32,931 nucleotides of DNA from CAYTOF01 sp964439435 (GTDB lineage: Bacteria > Bacillota > Clostridia > Oscillospirales > QAMX01), in NCBI GenBank assembly GCA_964439435.1, contig CAYTOF010000018.1, positions 1 to 32,931 on the forward strand. Reading direction: 5' to 3'. Positions 1 through 7,791 of this stretch are shown piece after piece. Below the pieces are notes generated by a model. That model was not told where the DNA came from. It saw only the letters and a program-made list of their open reading frames with translations, and did no database searches. A program made the translations under genes and the position numbers. Position 1 is the first letter of the stretch. Each line of letters opens with the position of its first letter.

Positions 1-91
1 AAACTGCCTGAACTGCAAAATATCAATTTAAAAAATCAATTATTAGAGGTTACCTGAATATATAATATGGCTCCCCTATGAGGTTGAAAGT

Positions 92-535
92 GTGAAGGCC
101 AATGCGGTTGCCAAAGACAACAAGGCCAATATCGAAATTTCCGGAGGCGAAAGCCTTGTTGCGGGGCAAGATAATCCCCTGAAGGTGACCTGCATTGCCG
201 AAAACGGCGACAAGCAAGAGTATATCATTGTTGTCAAGCGTGCTCCCTCCCATGATGAGACCACTGCACCGGCAGAGACAGAACCACCGGAAACAGAACC
301 ACCACTGACAACGACGCAAACTGAGCCCCCGAAAACAGAGCCTCCGCAGACAACACCAATGACCGAAGTCACCACTGAAACAATAATGTCCACACCGGAT
401 TCTGATATTGATGATGATGCAACTCCGACAAAAGGTGTTTCCGGTTGGATAATAGCCCTGATTGCGTTGCTCTGTCTTGGCGTTGGTTTTAGCGTTGGTC
501 ATTTCGGCGAGCTTTTATGGAAACGCAAAAAATGA
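92..535 (+). CDS. C-terminal part of a surface protein: cadherin-like domain, Thr/Pro stalk, membrane anchor
   Basis: The N-terminal ~50 residues look like the end of a cadherin-like beta-sandwich repeat (pattern VKANAVAKD, ISGGESL, YIIVVKRA). A Thr/Pro/Glu-rich stalk follows at about residues 52-110 with repeated TEPP units. Then comes one hydrophobic segment (WIIALIALLCLGVGF) and a Lys/Arg-rich tail, so the protein is probably anchored in the membrane with the rest outside. The GTG at 92 is doubtful as a start. The same frame reads back without interruption through YEVESV, which belongs to the domain, to a TAG at 44-46, and there is no ribosome binding site before 92. The gene is therefore probably the 3' part of a larger gene cut by the window edge, a frameshift or decay. 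No function beyond surface display can be assigned. Confidence 0.6.
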   Translation: MKANAVAKDNKANIEISGGESLVAGQDNPLKVTCIAENGDKQEYIIVVKRAPSHDETTAPAETEPPETEPPLTTTQTEPPKTEPPQTTPMTEVTTETIMSTPDSDIDDDATPTKGVSGWIIALIALLCLGVGFSVGHFGELLWKRKK

Positions 536-582
536 CAATGCCTCTATGAGTTAGATTGACAATAAAATAATCTGATACTGTT

Positions 583-638
583 ACACAAAGGTTTCATCGT
601 CGGCGGTTTTCCGCAAATCATGAAACCTTTGTGTTTTT
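583..638 (+). terminator. Intrinsic terminator after the surface-protein gene
   Basis: A 15-bp perfect stem (583-597 with 620-634, arms ACACAAAGGTTTCAT / ATGAAACCTTTGTGT) encloses a smaller GCGG/CCGC hairpin and runs into five T residues at 633-637. It lies 48 bases after the stop codon. Confidence 0.85.
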
Positions 639-691
639 GATTTGAAACATGGTCAACTTTTCTACTGTTCCGGTTCAAAGACCTGCTTATG

Positions 692-700
692 TGGTATAAT
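692..700 (+). promoter_or_regulatory. Extended -10 promoter of the nitrilase-family gene
   Basis: TGGTATAAT is a perfect extended -10 element (TGnTATAAT). No good -35 is visible, which is common for this class. It lies about 90 bases before the preferred start at 790 and downstream of the preceding terminator. Confidence 0.6.
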
Positions 701-789
701 GAACAGAGATTAAATCATTGGCAAAGCGGAAGAATGTACAGCAAGGTCAGATTCGGAACATCGCATCTGTTATATTAAGGCAGGGATTT

Positions 790-1680
790 ATGAGAATATT
801 TGCTTTAGAACTAAACAATGATATAAATGGCATTGACGAGCGAAAAGCTTATATAGAAGTGCTGATCTCTGCTCTGCCCTCCCCTGATTTGGTACTGCTG
901 CCGGAACTATCTCTTTGCGGTTATATACCCAATCAAAGCATATGGAAATACGCCGACAACTGCGGCAAAGACACGGCACAATGGGCAAAGTCGATGGCCG
1001 CAAAATATGGTGCCTTTATAGGGGTGGGATATGTTGACCTTGAAAACGGGGATTATTACAACCGATATATGATAGCCGACGGAAATCAGGTATATGGCTC
1101 CGTGACAAAAAGCGAAGCCGAGGCTGCTGTTTTTAAAAGGGGATGGTTTGACAGTATTATACCAACGCCATTTGGAAATATAGCCGTTGCCATATGCTAT
1201 GATGCAAATCGCAGGCATTTTTATGAGAACATAAAAGATGAAAAAATCTCCTTGATTTGCTTTCCCCATGGCAGCCCGGGAAATCCTAAAAAAGACTTGA
1301 AAGAATTGGCAGCCATCGACAATCTGTGCAACCAATATCTTGATGCTTTCGAGGTGCCCGTGGTTTACACCAACAGCTATGGTGCCCTGCAGTATATGCC
1401 GGGCACCATGGGTTTTATGATGAAACTATCCGGTTTTAAAATGAACGGCAAGACAAAGATTTTTGCCCTCGGCGGAAAGAAACTAAGCTGCGCTTTCGAG
1501 CTTTGCCATGCTTATAGCATTGAGCTATCTGAAAAAGGCAGAAAAAAGGATATAAAATTTTACGGAGATAACATATCCAAAGGAAATTTTTTGTTTCGGC
1601 ATATTGTGCTAAAACCGGATATCCGGGCAGGTATCAGGAAGTATAAAAAAAGCCTAAAAAGCAGTTGCCAAGAAAAATGA
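790..1680 (+). CDS. Nitrilase-superfamily carbon-nitrogen hydrolase
   Basis: This 296-residue protein has the nitrilase fold signature: N-terminal strand MRIFALELN and the three catalytic positions Glu39 (LPELSLCGY), Lys107 (VTKSEAE) and Cys136 (AICYDANR). Such enzymes cleave non-peptide C-N bonds of amides, nitriles or N-carbamoyl compounds through a cysteine thioester. The substrate cannot be read from the sequence. The start at ATG 790 is chosen because the family's first strand begins there and AGGCAGGG precedes it. A TTG at 718 would add 24 residues that do not look like the family. No signal peptide is seen, so it should be cytoplasmic. It is transcribed alone from an extended -10 promoter. 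The long gap before the next promoter suggests it is monocistronic. Confidence 0.85.
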   Translation: MRIFALELNNDINGIDERKAYIEVLISALPSPDLVLLPELSLCGYIPNQSIWKYADNCGKDTAQWAKSMAAKYGAFIGVGYVDLENGDYYNRYMIADGNQVYGSVTKSEAEAAVFKRGWFDSIIPTPFGNIAVAICYDANRRHFYENIKDEKISLICFPHGSPGNPKKDLKELAAIDNLCNQYLDAFEVPVVYTNSYGALQYMPGTMGFMMKLSGFKMNGKTKIFALGGKKLSCAFELCHAYSIELSEKGRKKDIKFYGDNISKGNFLFRHIVLKPDIRAGIRKYKKSLKSSCQEK

Positions 1681-1753
1681 ATACAAGCTTCCGACAGCTA
1701 AAACATCTCTGGATTAAAACCACCTATTTCATATGAATTCGATTTGTTTTCTG

Positions 1754-1762
1754 TGATATAAT
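1754..1762 (+). promoter_or_regulatory. Extended -10 promoter
   Basis: TGATATAAT (TG-A-TATAAT) sits 26 bases before the ATG at 1789. The transcript would begin near 1769 with a very short leader carrying only the ribosome binding site. Confidence 0.6.
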
Positions 1763-1788
1763 ATAGCAAAAACATGAGGAGAGTATGG

Positions 1789-2895
1789 ATGCCATATATT
1801 ATCGGTGCTGTTTTTCTTGCCATAATAATTATAATTGCTTTTTTCCGGATTTACTTTAAAGATAAAGGCAAAAGAAAAGAAGCAGATCTCCTCATAAATG
1901 ATGAGTGGACTGGTCTGACAATTAGCATGCCGGGTCTGCAAGCGCCCGTGTCTTCCAGGTTTGACGACGATTTGAAACTCATTTTCAAGTCAATGGGAAG
2001 ATGCAGAATTGAGATGGGGAACAAAATTCTTAAAGGAAAGTGGAAAATAAAGAAATCCACGCTTTATATAAAAGGCAATGGATATAAGACGAACACTTCG
2101 CTGAGCAGAGGCTTTCTAACAGATGACAATCGCTCGATATATATGCATGATTTTGAAAATTTCGGCATCGATTTCTCCTCTAAAAAATATCTCGACGCCC
2201 TGCCCGCCAAAATTGAGAAGAGAAAACAACAAGAGGAAGAGGAATTGAATCAATGGCTGATGTCCTTGGACTATGATCTTTCGACATGCAATCACGGTTT
2301 CAAGCAGTTTTTAAAGTCAGTCTCATTTGAAAAATTCCAACCCATTGAGATAACAGGCGAAAATAGAGATGAAATACTAAATGACTATTTCCAGCCGGTT
2401 TTATCCCTTGGATTGCAGCATACAACATGGTCATATAGCTACAGGCTTGATGGGGATAGATTGCTTGACGGATACGAAACCTACGAGTTTAACAAAAATT
2501 TGACGCAAGTAGAGCGAGCTGAAAAAGATGGCTTGGTTATGGTGGTTCCCTTTGATGAAATCGAGAGCTTTATCACTCCGAGATTAAAAATAACCAATTC
2601 TTCTGACGGCACAACCCTCCCTGAGCCTTTTTTGCCAAAAATCCTGCGCGAAAGCTCGCGATATGCCACAAATCAGAATGGTTTTGAGATGAAAGTCAGA
2701 AAAGACATAGAGGATTTCAAGGTTTCGCTCCTCGAAGCATGGCATGAGAATTCTTTTCGCAAACGAGTGCTCATACATGTGCTCTATGGAGATGGGAACA
2801 ATATCCAAGACCATGCATGGTTTTTGTCGGAAAAGTCTTCTGCAACAGATTTATACTTTTATATCGGCGGCTCTGCATCTGAATCTGCCAAATAA
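1789..2895 (+). CDS. Membrane-anchored protein of unknown function
   Basis: I do not recognise this 368-residue protein. It starts with one hydrophobic helix (IIGAVFLAIIIIIAFF, about residues 3-19) followed by a basic stretch (KDKGKRKEAD), so it is probably a single-pass protein with its bulk in the cytoplasm. The central part (about 135-160) is charged and Glu/Gln-rich and could form a coiled coil. The C-terminal third is mixed alpha/beta without motifs I can name. Start choice: ATG 1789 has AGGAGAG at the right distance. The upstream in-frame ATG at 1774 would leave no leader room for a ribosome binding site. The next genes (3011, 3831, 4498) are also unrecognised membrane or lipoproteins, suggesting an envelope-related neighbourhood, but this is inference. 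Confidence 0.75.
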   Translation: MPYIIGAVFLAIIIIIAFFRIYFKDKGKRKEADLLINDEWTGLTISMPGLQAPVSSRFDDDLKLIFKSMGRCRIEMGNKILKGKWKIKKSTLYIKGNGYKTNTSLSRGFLTDDNRSIYMHDFENFGIDFSSKKYLDALPAKIEKRKQQEEEELNQWLMSLDYDLSTCNHGFKQFLKSVSFEKFQPIEITGENRDEILNDYFQPVLSLGLQHTTWSYSYRLDGDRLLDGYETYEFNKNLTQVERAEKDGLVMVVPFDEIESFITPRLKITNSSDGTTLPEPFLPKILRESSRYATNQNGFEMKVRKDIEDFKVSLLEAWHENSFRKRVLIHVLYGDGNNIQDHAWFLSEKSSATDLYFYIGGSASESAK

Positions 2896-2919
2896 GTTCT
2901 CAATATGTTCACATTAGAG

Positions 2920-2928
2920 TGGTATAAT
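2920..2928 (+). promoter_or_regulatory. Extended -10 promoter of the lipoprotein gene
   Basis: TGGTATAAT is identical to the element at 692-700. It lies 25 bases after the preceding stop codon and about 80 bases before the lipoprotein start. Confidence 0.6.
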
Positions 2929-3010
2929 AATATGCAGAAGTCATGCTGTTTTGATGTTTAATATTTCCTCTCTTGATAGCCAAATTACCCTCATAAAGGA
3001 GGTCAAATCT

Positions 3011-3643
3011 ATGAAAAAATTATCAGTTCAACTTATGATGCTTGGATTGGCGCTCCTGCTTTTTCTGAGCGGCTGTGCCATTGGTCTGGACAAAGACGAG
3101 CCCAAATCAACCAAGTCACAAGCAACGCAAAGCACTGCTTCTTCTAAAACAGATGCGACGGCGAAAACCAATCAACCCGAGCCCACAACTCCCCTTTCGG
3201 AGTCACTGCCCAACACCTCAACCAATCAAAAGGGCGAGCCAAATTTCGACTTTGATGCCGGTATAGACAAGCTGGAAAAGCTCATCGGCGTGGCCGACTA
3301 TTGGTTTATACCCTCCGAAACACCGGGAGTTCTTGGCGGGATTTTCACAAGCGACACTTCCGCAATGTTTATGATTCATACATATGTCTATATAGATGTC
3401 GGTTCTGCATGGTTTGAGGGTCAAAAAACCGTGGCAAGTGCATATAGCCCTGTTTCTCTCAAATCCTCCGCATGGGACAGTGCTATCTTCTATGTGATTG
3501 ACGAATTCAGCGCGGTGGCTGTCGCCTTGAAAGGTTCAGATGCCTTTTACACCCTCTTTGTATACGGAGGATTTCCCTCATGGAAAGGGGCAGAACTGGG
3601 TGCGGCTATAATTGAGATGATGATCTCAGTCACATCCAATTAA
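3011..3643 (+). CDS. Putative lipoprotein of unknown function
   Basis: The 210-residue product begins with a classic lipoprotein signal peptide: basic MKK, a hydrophobic core and the lipobox LSGC with the acylated cysteine at residue 22. A Ser/Thr/Lys/Pro-rich flexible linker (about 30-75) separates the lipid anchor from a C-terminal globular domain (about 78-210) rich in aromatic and small residues, which I do not recognise. It should sit on the outer face of the cytoplasmic membrane. ATG 3011 is preceded by AAAGGAGGT, a near-perfect ribosome binding site. The in-frame ATG at 2951 has none and would bury the signal peptide. Confidence 0.8.
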   Translation: MKKLSVQLMMLGLALLLFLSGCAIGLDKDEPKSTKSQATQSTASSKTDATAKTNQPEPTTPLSESLPNTSTNQKGEPNFDFDAGIDKLEKLIGVADYWFIPSETPGVLGGIFTSDTSAMFMIHTYVYIDVGSAWFEGQKTVASAYSPVSLKSSAWDSAIFYVIDEFSAVAVALKGSDAFYTLFVYGGFPSWKGAELGAAIIEMMISVTSN

Positions 3644-3757
3644 TTCAGTCTATAAGTGACACCCCACAGCCTGTAAAGTGCATTGCTTGACGCCTTTGTT
3701 TCAGACCATCAAATGAATCTTTGTGTTTTTAAAAGCGATATTTGCCACAAAGAGCAC

Positions 3758-3799
3758 AAAAGCCTCCAATTAGCCTTTAGCTCTCCGGCTCCTTGGAGG
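3758..3799 (-). terminator. Possible intrinsic terminator of the 5049-3831 minus-strand pair
   Basis: On the minus strand a 7-bp stem (CCTCCAA / TTGGAGG, 3793-3799 with 3763-3769) is followed by CTTTT. It lies 32 bases beyond the stop of the 3831-4481 gene. The stem is short, the loop long and the T tract interrupted, so this is only moderately supported. Confidence 0.35.
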
Positions 3800-3830
3800 T
3801 TTGTTTGTAATATGTCGCCGTATATCTGTT

Positions 3831-4481
3831 TTATATAACATTTGCCAATGCAAGCACCTTTTTTAGCATCTCCGCATCTTTGACAAAGTATCTGTGCACC
3901 TGCAAGACCACCTCTTCGGGAGAGCTTTTGATATATATGACTTGCTCTTTTGACCATTCTTTCAGCAAAGGCTTAAGCCTTTGAACAACCCCATAGCTTG
4001 CACCGGGGGATTCTTCAAATAAAAGAAAAACAGATTTGCCTCCCACATCAATCACTTGAGCTTGTTTTGGATCAAATTCAAATCCGCTCTCTGCTTTCAG
4101 TATTTGAATTGCCCTCTCCTTCACGCTTTTCGGCGCCTCTTTCCATGCTCCGTCAAAAGGTATGCTACCGATGACATATACAGGACGTCTGCTGTCCTGC
4201 GTTTTTGATTTCCACTTTGTGCCTGTCTCATAGGTGGCACTTGTTTCAGCCGGATTTTTCAGAGCCTTCATAAAGCTTTCCAAAACAAAGTTTTCGCTCT
4301 CGACGGTCAAGGTAGATAATAAAGACTCCTTGGTCTTATTGCAGGTATATCCCATTTTCAAGCAATATTCATTTAGCTCCGCATCTTTTCCCTGCCTATT
4401 TTTCATATAAACGAAAAAGACAACTGCCGAAATTACGCTCAAGATCGCAATTATTATCAAGGTCAGCTTGACATCATTCAC
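3831..4481 (-). CDS. Membrane-anchored protein of unknown function
   Basis: This 216-residue protein has an N-terminal hydrophobic helix (LTLIIIAILSVISAVVFFVYM, about residues 6-26) followed by Lys/Arg, so it is a single-pass membrane protein without a lipobox. The rest is soluble, Lys/Glu-rich and alpha/beta in character. It carries Cys40 and Cys47 (EYCLKMGYTCNK) near the membrane and an FLLFEESPG segment in the second half. I do not recognise the family. It starts 16 bases after the stop of the upstream lipoprotein gene (5049-4498), so the two form a likely two-gene operon and may work together at the membrane. Confidence 0.7.
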   Translation of the reverse strand: MNDVKLTLIIIAILSVISAVVFFVYMKNRQGKDAELNEYCLKMGYTCNKTKESLLSTLTVESENFVLESFMKALKNPAETSATYETGTKWKSKTQDSRRPVYVIGSIPFDGAWKEAPKSVKERAIQILKAESGFEFDPKQAQVIDVGGKSVFLLFEESPGASYGVVQRLKPLLKEWSKEQVIYIKSSPEEVVLQVHRYFVKDAEMLKKVLALANVI

Positions 4482-4497
4482 CTTTAACCACCCTGTT

Positions 4498-5049
4498 TTA
4501 CTTGAATTCTACCGTGTCTATTATTGCCCTGAATGCCGCATTGTTTTCATAATTGCCCTTTGCCGTCTGTATGGTCAATTTTACGCCATCTTCCATACGT
4601 GCATAGAGGGTCTGTTCTGCTCCGTTGAACTCATAAATCGTCATCCAAAAGGTTTTTCCCAGCATTTCAACTTCCTTTGGCTCTGTTCCGCTGTATCTGC
4701 TCGCAAAAGATTCCACATCTTTTTGTGCTGCATCGTCCCTTTGGTTATAGCCTGCATATTGTATTTGTATAACTTCTCCGCTTAGTTTATACAACTGAAA
4801 CCCATCTGAATATGTCATCTCCATTATCTCCCAATCTTTAGGAGCTAAAACAGAAAACCTCTCCCCTTCACACAAAATGCCTTCGATTTTTTCTGTCTTC
4901 GACACATCCCCCAGCCCATTTGTGGTTGTCTCTCTCCCTGTTTTTGCGTTTATATCTATGTCAAAGAGACCAAAAAGCGGAGCAGAACACCCCGAGACAG
5001 CTCCCAAAATTATCATCAAGCAAAATATCAGTATCAAGCTTTTTTTCAT
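4498..5049 (-). CDS. Putative lipoprotein, possibly with a PsbP/DcrB-like fold
   Basis: The 183-residue product starts with MKKSLILIFC, a hydrophobic core and a VSGC lipobox (acylated Cys21). After a short linker comes a domain (about 58-183) with the pattern FSVLAPKDWEI, YARMEDGV and a final IIDTVEFK. This is the kind of arrangement seen in PsbP/DcrB/Mog1-like lipoproteins (FxxxxPxxW near the start, F..I..TV.F at the end). That assignment is inference by pattern only. ATG 5049 is preceded by AAGGAGT at 6 bases. An in-frame ATG at 5118 lacks a ribosome binding site and would displace the signal peptide. It is the first gene of a pair with the 3831-4481 gene. Confidence 0.75.
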   Translation of the reverse strand: MKKSLILIFCLMIILGAVSGCSAPLFGLFDIDINAKTGRETTTNGLGDVSKTEKIEGILCEGERFSVLAPKDWEIMEMTYSDGFQLYKLSGEVIQIQYAGYNQRDDAAQKDVESFASRYSGTEPKEVEMLGKTFWMTIYEFNGAEQTLYARMEDGVKLTIQTAKGNYENNAAFRAIIDTVEFK

Positions 5050-5472
5050 AGAAACACTCCTTGCCTTTTTAAATTGTGCAGCTCCTTTTAGCATTTGGCT
5101 TTCTGCCAAATTTTTCAACGCCTGTTATAAAGAGATATATTTTTCTTTTGATATACTATCATATGGAATGCACAATATCAAGAATTGTTTTTGCCTATCA
5201 TATCGGCCTTTTTACATGGGAAAACTAAATTTATAAAAAGGTTGATATTGATTTCATCACATGTCGCATATTTCGTTTATAAAGCTTACTTTCCTTGACA
5301 CAAAGGATATGAGTTAGTAAAATACTGTTGTCAGCACAAGGATAGTCTCGGTGTTTTCCATTGTGTAGGTTTTTTCCGAGATATTTAAGAACATCAATGG
5401 TAAATGATGTAAAAGAGCACAAGAGAAATGGTTTTTTACACCCCCCCTCCCCTTAAATAAGGAGACAAAACT
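5050..5472. other. Divergent intergenic region with a long 5' leader
   Basis: This gap separates the minus-strand lipoprotein from the plus-strand AhpD-like gene. It holds the plus promoter at 5295-5323 and about 140 bases of untranslated leader. The leader has a small inverted repeat TCTCGG / CCGAGA (5346-5351 with 5377-5382) and another, ACATCA / TGATGT, close behind. No gene, riboswitch class or terminator is recognisable. Confidence 0.5.
5295..5323 (+). promoter_or_regulatory. Sigma-A-type promoter of the AhpD-like gene
   Basis: TTGACA (5295-5300), a 17-base spacer and TAAAAT (5318-5323) give a near-consensus vegetative promoter. It is the best -35 box in the window. Transcription would start near 5330, leaving a leader of about 140 bases before the start codon. 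Confidence 0.65.
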
Positions 5473-6066
5473 ATGGATAATAGATACTACAAAAAAATAT
5501 ACAGCCACTGTGAATTTTACAATGCCCTGGTTCTTGCCATCAGAAGCGCCAAGCACCTCAGGCTGAACCGCAAACAAAAGCTGGTGTCCGCTCATTTCAA
5601 AGAGAGGATTATGCTGGCGGTCACTGAGGTAAACGGCTGTGAGGCATGCTCCTTTGCGCACACCAAATTTGCCTTGGAAGAGGGCATGAGCGCCGCAGAA
5701 ATCGAAGCCATCCTGAGCGGCGACACAGGCGCTGTGCCCCAGCATGAAATGGTCGGCATCTTTTTTGCTCAGCACTATGCCGACAACAGGGGTAAATCCT
5801 CAAAAAAGTCGTGGCAGAGGCTTGTCGATGAATACGGCGAGGACATCGCCCTGGTGCTTTTAGCCTTTATTCGCATTATGAGTGTGGGCAATATTTACGG
5901 CATCGCCTACAGCGCAATCAGCGATCGCATAAAGGGAAAACCATCGGGAAAAACCACCCTGCTATATGAGCTCTCCATGATGTTTTCCATTCTCCCCTAT
6001 GCGCCCGCCGCCACAATTCACGCAATTTTTGACAACATCAGAAAGAAATCAATTTATCCCTTTTGA
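5473..6066 (+). CDS. Carboxymuconolactone decarboxylase / AhpD-like protein
   Basis: This 197-residue helical protein carries the AhpD-type motif EVNGCEACSFAHTKFA, with the redox pair Cys56-x-x-Cys59 and the following His63. It continues with the usual helix EEGMSAAEIEAIL. Members with this CxxC act as alkylhydroperoxidase-type reductases or thiol oxidoreductases; the true decarboxylases lack it. A role in peroxide or thiol metabolism in the cytoplasm is therefore more likely than decarboxylation. A clear TAAGGAGA precedes ATG 5473. The C-terminal ~70 residues extend beyond the minimal CMD core. The gene appears monocistronic. Confidence 0.8.
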   Translation: MDNRYYKKIYSHCEFYNALVLAIRSAKHLRLNRKQKLVSAHFKERIMLAVTEVNGCEACSFAHTKFALEEGMSAAEIEAILSGDTGAVPQHEMVGIFFAQHYADNRGKSSKKSWQRLVDEYGEDIALVLLAFIRIMSVGNIYGIAYSAISDRIKGKPSGKTTLLYELSMMFSILPYAPAATIHAIFDNIRKKSIYPF

Positions 6067-6314
6067 AGACAAAGAACATGCCTACCATCTCAAAACGTCC
6101 GTTTTATTAGGTGAATTAAATAAATTACTCCCATTTGAAAAATGTGTTGCATGGGCTATTGACGGACACAAGAAAATGTGCTAACATGCAATTGTGAGCA
6201 AGGTTATGATGTACAGTGTTTCGATTGGAAGCACTTTGCCCTCAAAACCTTGGGCAAAATATTCAGACTGTAGTTTTATAAAGCACCGCAATTCCAACAA
6301 AGGAGGTATTTCCC

Positions 6315-6539
6315 ATGAGCACCTGGTTACCATCATTGATTACGGCCACTCCGCAAGAGGGGTTTGAGCTCGCCATAACTCTCTCTCGCAAGGGTGTCGG
6401 CTACATCCAAAAGGACGAAGAAGTGAAAAAGCTTTTACGCCAAGACTATGCAAATAACGCAGACAGCTTGACACGCGCATCACAGGTTATCGCTATCAAC
6501 TTCCAAACGGTCGCTGCGGCAAACAACTATTGGAGATAG
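6315..6539 (+). CDS. Small protein of unknown function (74 aa)
   Basis: A perfect AAAGGAGG lies 8 bases before ATG 6315, and a strong terminator follows 6 bases after the stop, so this is very probably a real gene. The product is soluble, mostly helical by composition, with Trp4 and Trp73 near the ends and a central charged segment (KDEEVKKLLRQDY). No signal peptide, membrane helix or known motif was seen. The ~250 bases upstream (6067-6314) hold no other convincing gene, so it has its own promoter there or is read through from the AhpD-like gene. Confidence 0.65.
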   Translation: MSTWLPSLITATPQEGFELAITLSRKGVGYIQKDEEVKKLLRQDYANNADSLTRASQVIAINFQTVAAANNYWR

Positions 6540-6545
6540 CAGATT

Positions 6546-6587
6546 AAACAAAGACAAAGACAAGTTGCTTTGTCTTTGTTTGTTTTT
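6546..6587 (+). terminator. Intrinsic terminator of the small-protein gene
   Basis: A 14-bp perfect stem (6546-6559 with 6568-6581, arms AAACAAAGACAAAG / CTTTGTCTTTGTTT) has an 8-base loop and is followed by GTTTTTC. Confidence 0.85.
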
Positions 6588-6631
6588 CAGACAATAGGTA
6601 AAAGTTCGGTATCAATGAATGGAGAAAACAT

Positions 6632-7717
6632 ATGGGTAAAATTCGATTGGGTCTGATAGGTTGCGGAGGCATGGGTGATTCTCACCAATTAGGTTTGAGA
6701 GAGCTCTCTGACATTATGGAACTGACAGCCGTTTGTGACATCCTCCCCGAACGCGCCAACCGCGCCAAATCCCTACTGGACGTTCCCTATGTGTTTTATG
6801 ATTACAAAGAGATGTCGGAATATGTCGATGCGGTTCTCATCTCACTGCCTCATGACCTTCACTTTGAGGCGGGTATGTTTTTCCTTCAGGCGGGCAAGCA
6901 TGTGCTCATGGAAAAACCTCTATGCAACACCGAACGACAATGTGTGAAGCTGATTTGTGAGGCCGAGAGCAGAAAACTCGTGCTCATGACCGCATACCCT
7001 GTGCGATATTGGCCGATTGTTGTGAAAATGAAGGAGCTTGTCGACGCAAAGACCTATGGAGAGGTCTTTCAAATGTCCATCTGGACAGAGCAGTTCACAA
7101 AATACAGCCCCGGCAATTGGGCACTGGATGCCAAAAGGCTGGGTGGCGGGCAGTTTTTCAGCCACGGATGTCACTACATCGACCTGCTTCTGTGGTTTTT
7201 GGGAAAACCCGTTCGCGGCACGCATTTTGGAAACAAACTCGGAACACCTTGGATGGAAAAAGAGGGCACAAGCAATGCCACTATCACCTTTGCCTCCGGA
7301 GCTATGGGGTATCACTTCGGCACCTGGGGTGCCCGCGGCACAAAGCTCGGCTACAGTTTTCACATACACTGCACAGAAGGCATGCTTGAATACAATCTGC
7401 AAGAGAAGACACTTTTCCTGCACTCTCATATGTCACCTGAGAAAGCCGACCTCTGCACCGCCTCCCGCAGGACAATTCTCATGCAGGAAGATGACAACTC
7501 CAAGAAAACACAGTTTGAAACCCGTCACTTTCTCGAATGCATCAAAAATGGGCAAGTGCCCTTGACCGACGGACCCACAAGCTTGCAGGGGCTGCGCGTG
7601 ATCTGGCGGCTTTATGAAGCAGAGGAGAAAAATACCCTCGCAGATCTCACAGGCCTGGGACTGGATGATGATTGGAGACAAGCGTTGTCCGTTTCTTCTA
7701 CGTCTGACAATATCTAA
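6632..7717 (+). CDS. Gfo/Idh/MocA-family NAD(P)-dependent oxidoreductase
   Basis: The 361-residue protein has an N-terminal Rossmann fold with the dinucleotide loop GLIGCGGMG (7-15) and the family motif EKP (94-96) that carries the catalytic lysine. A C-terminal alpha/beta domain carries the active-site segment GGGQFFSHGCHYID (Gly171-Asp184; His181 and Asp184 are the usual catalytic positions). Such enzymes oxidise or reduce hydroxyls of sugars, inositols or their derivatives in the cytoplasm. The substrate cannot be told from sequence. GGAG stands 7 bases before ATG 6632. Only 44 bases separate it from the preceding terminator, so its promoter is cramped or it depends on read-through. The glycoside hydrolases further right make a sugar-derived substrate plausible. 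Confidence 0.9.
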   Translation: MGKIRLGLIGCGGMGDSHQLGLRELSDIMELTAVCDILPERANRAKSLLDVPYVFYDYKEMSEYVDAVLISLPHDLHFEAGMFFLQAGKHVLMEKPLCNTERQCVKLICEAESRKLVLMTAYPVRYWPIVVKMKELVDAKTYGEVFQMSIWTEQFTKYSPGNWALDAKRLGGGQFFSHGCHYIDLLLWFLGKPVRGTHFGNKLGTPWMEKEGTSNATITFASGAMGYHFGTWGARGTKLGYSFHIHCTEGMLEYNLQEKTLFLHSHMSPEKADLCTASRRTILMQEDDNSKKTQFETRHFLECIKNGQVPLTDGPTSLQGLRVIWRLYEAEEKNTLADLTGLGLDDDWRQALSVSSTSDNI

Positions 7718-7730
7718 AATACTTGATACA

Positions 7731-7768
7731 ACATCCCCCAAAATACACATTCGGATTTTGGGGGATGT
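7731..7768. terminator. Terminator between convergent genes
   Basis: A 14-bp perfect stem (ACATCCCCCAAAAT / ATTTTGGGGGATGT, 7731-7744 with 7755-7768) with a 10-base loop lies between the convergent oxidoreductase and transporter genes. T-rich sequence follows on the plus strand (TCATATTTTA). It may serve both directions. Confidence 0.7.
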
Positions 7769-7791
7769 TCATATTTTATCTGGCGTACGTC

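Noticed and set aside
260..360. Short repeated units that could suggest a repeat array
   Set aside because: They are the coding repeats of the Thr/Glu/Pro stalk of a surface protein, irregular and in frame, not a CRISPR or tandem DNA array.
5999..6184. 61-codon frame overlapping the end of the AhpD-like gene
   Set aside because: No ribosome binding site precedes it, and half of it is the neighbouring gene in another phase.
7038..7565. 175-codon plus-strand open frame in a second phase
   Set aside because: It overlaps the Gfo/Idh/MocA gene out of phase; the real gene has intact Rossmann and EKP motifs.
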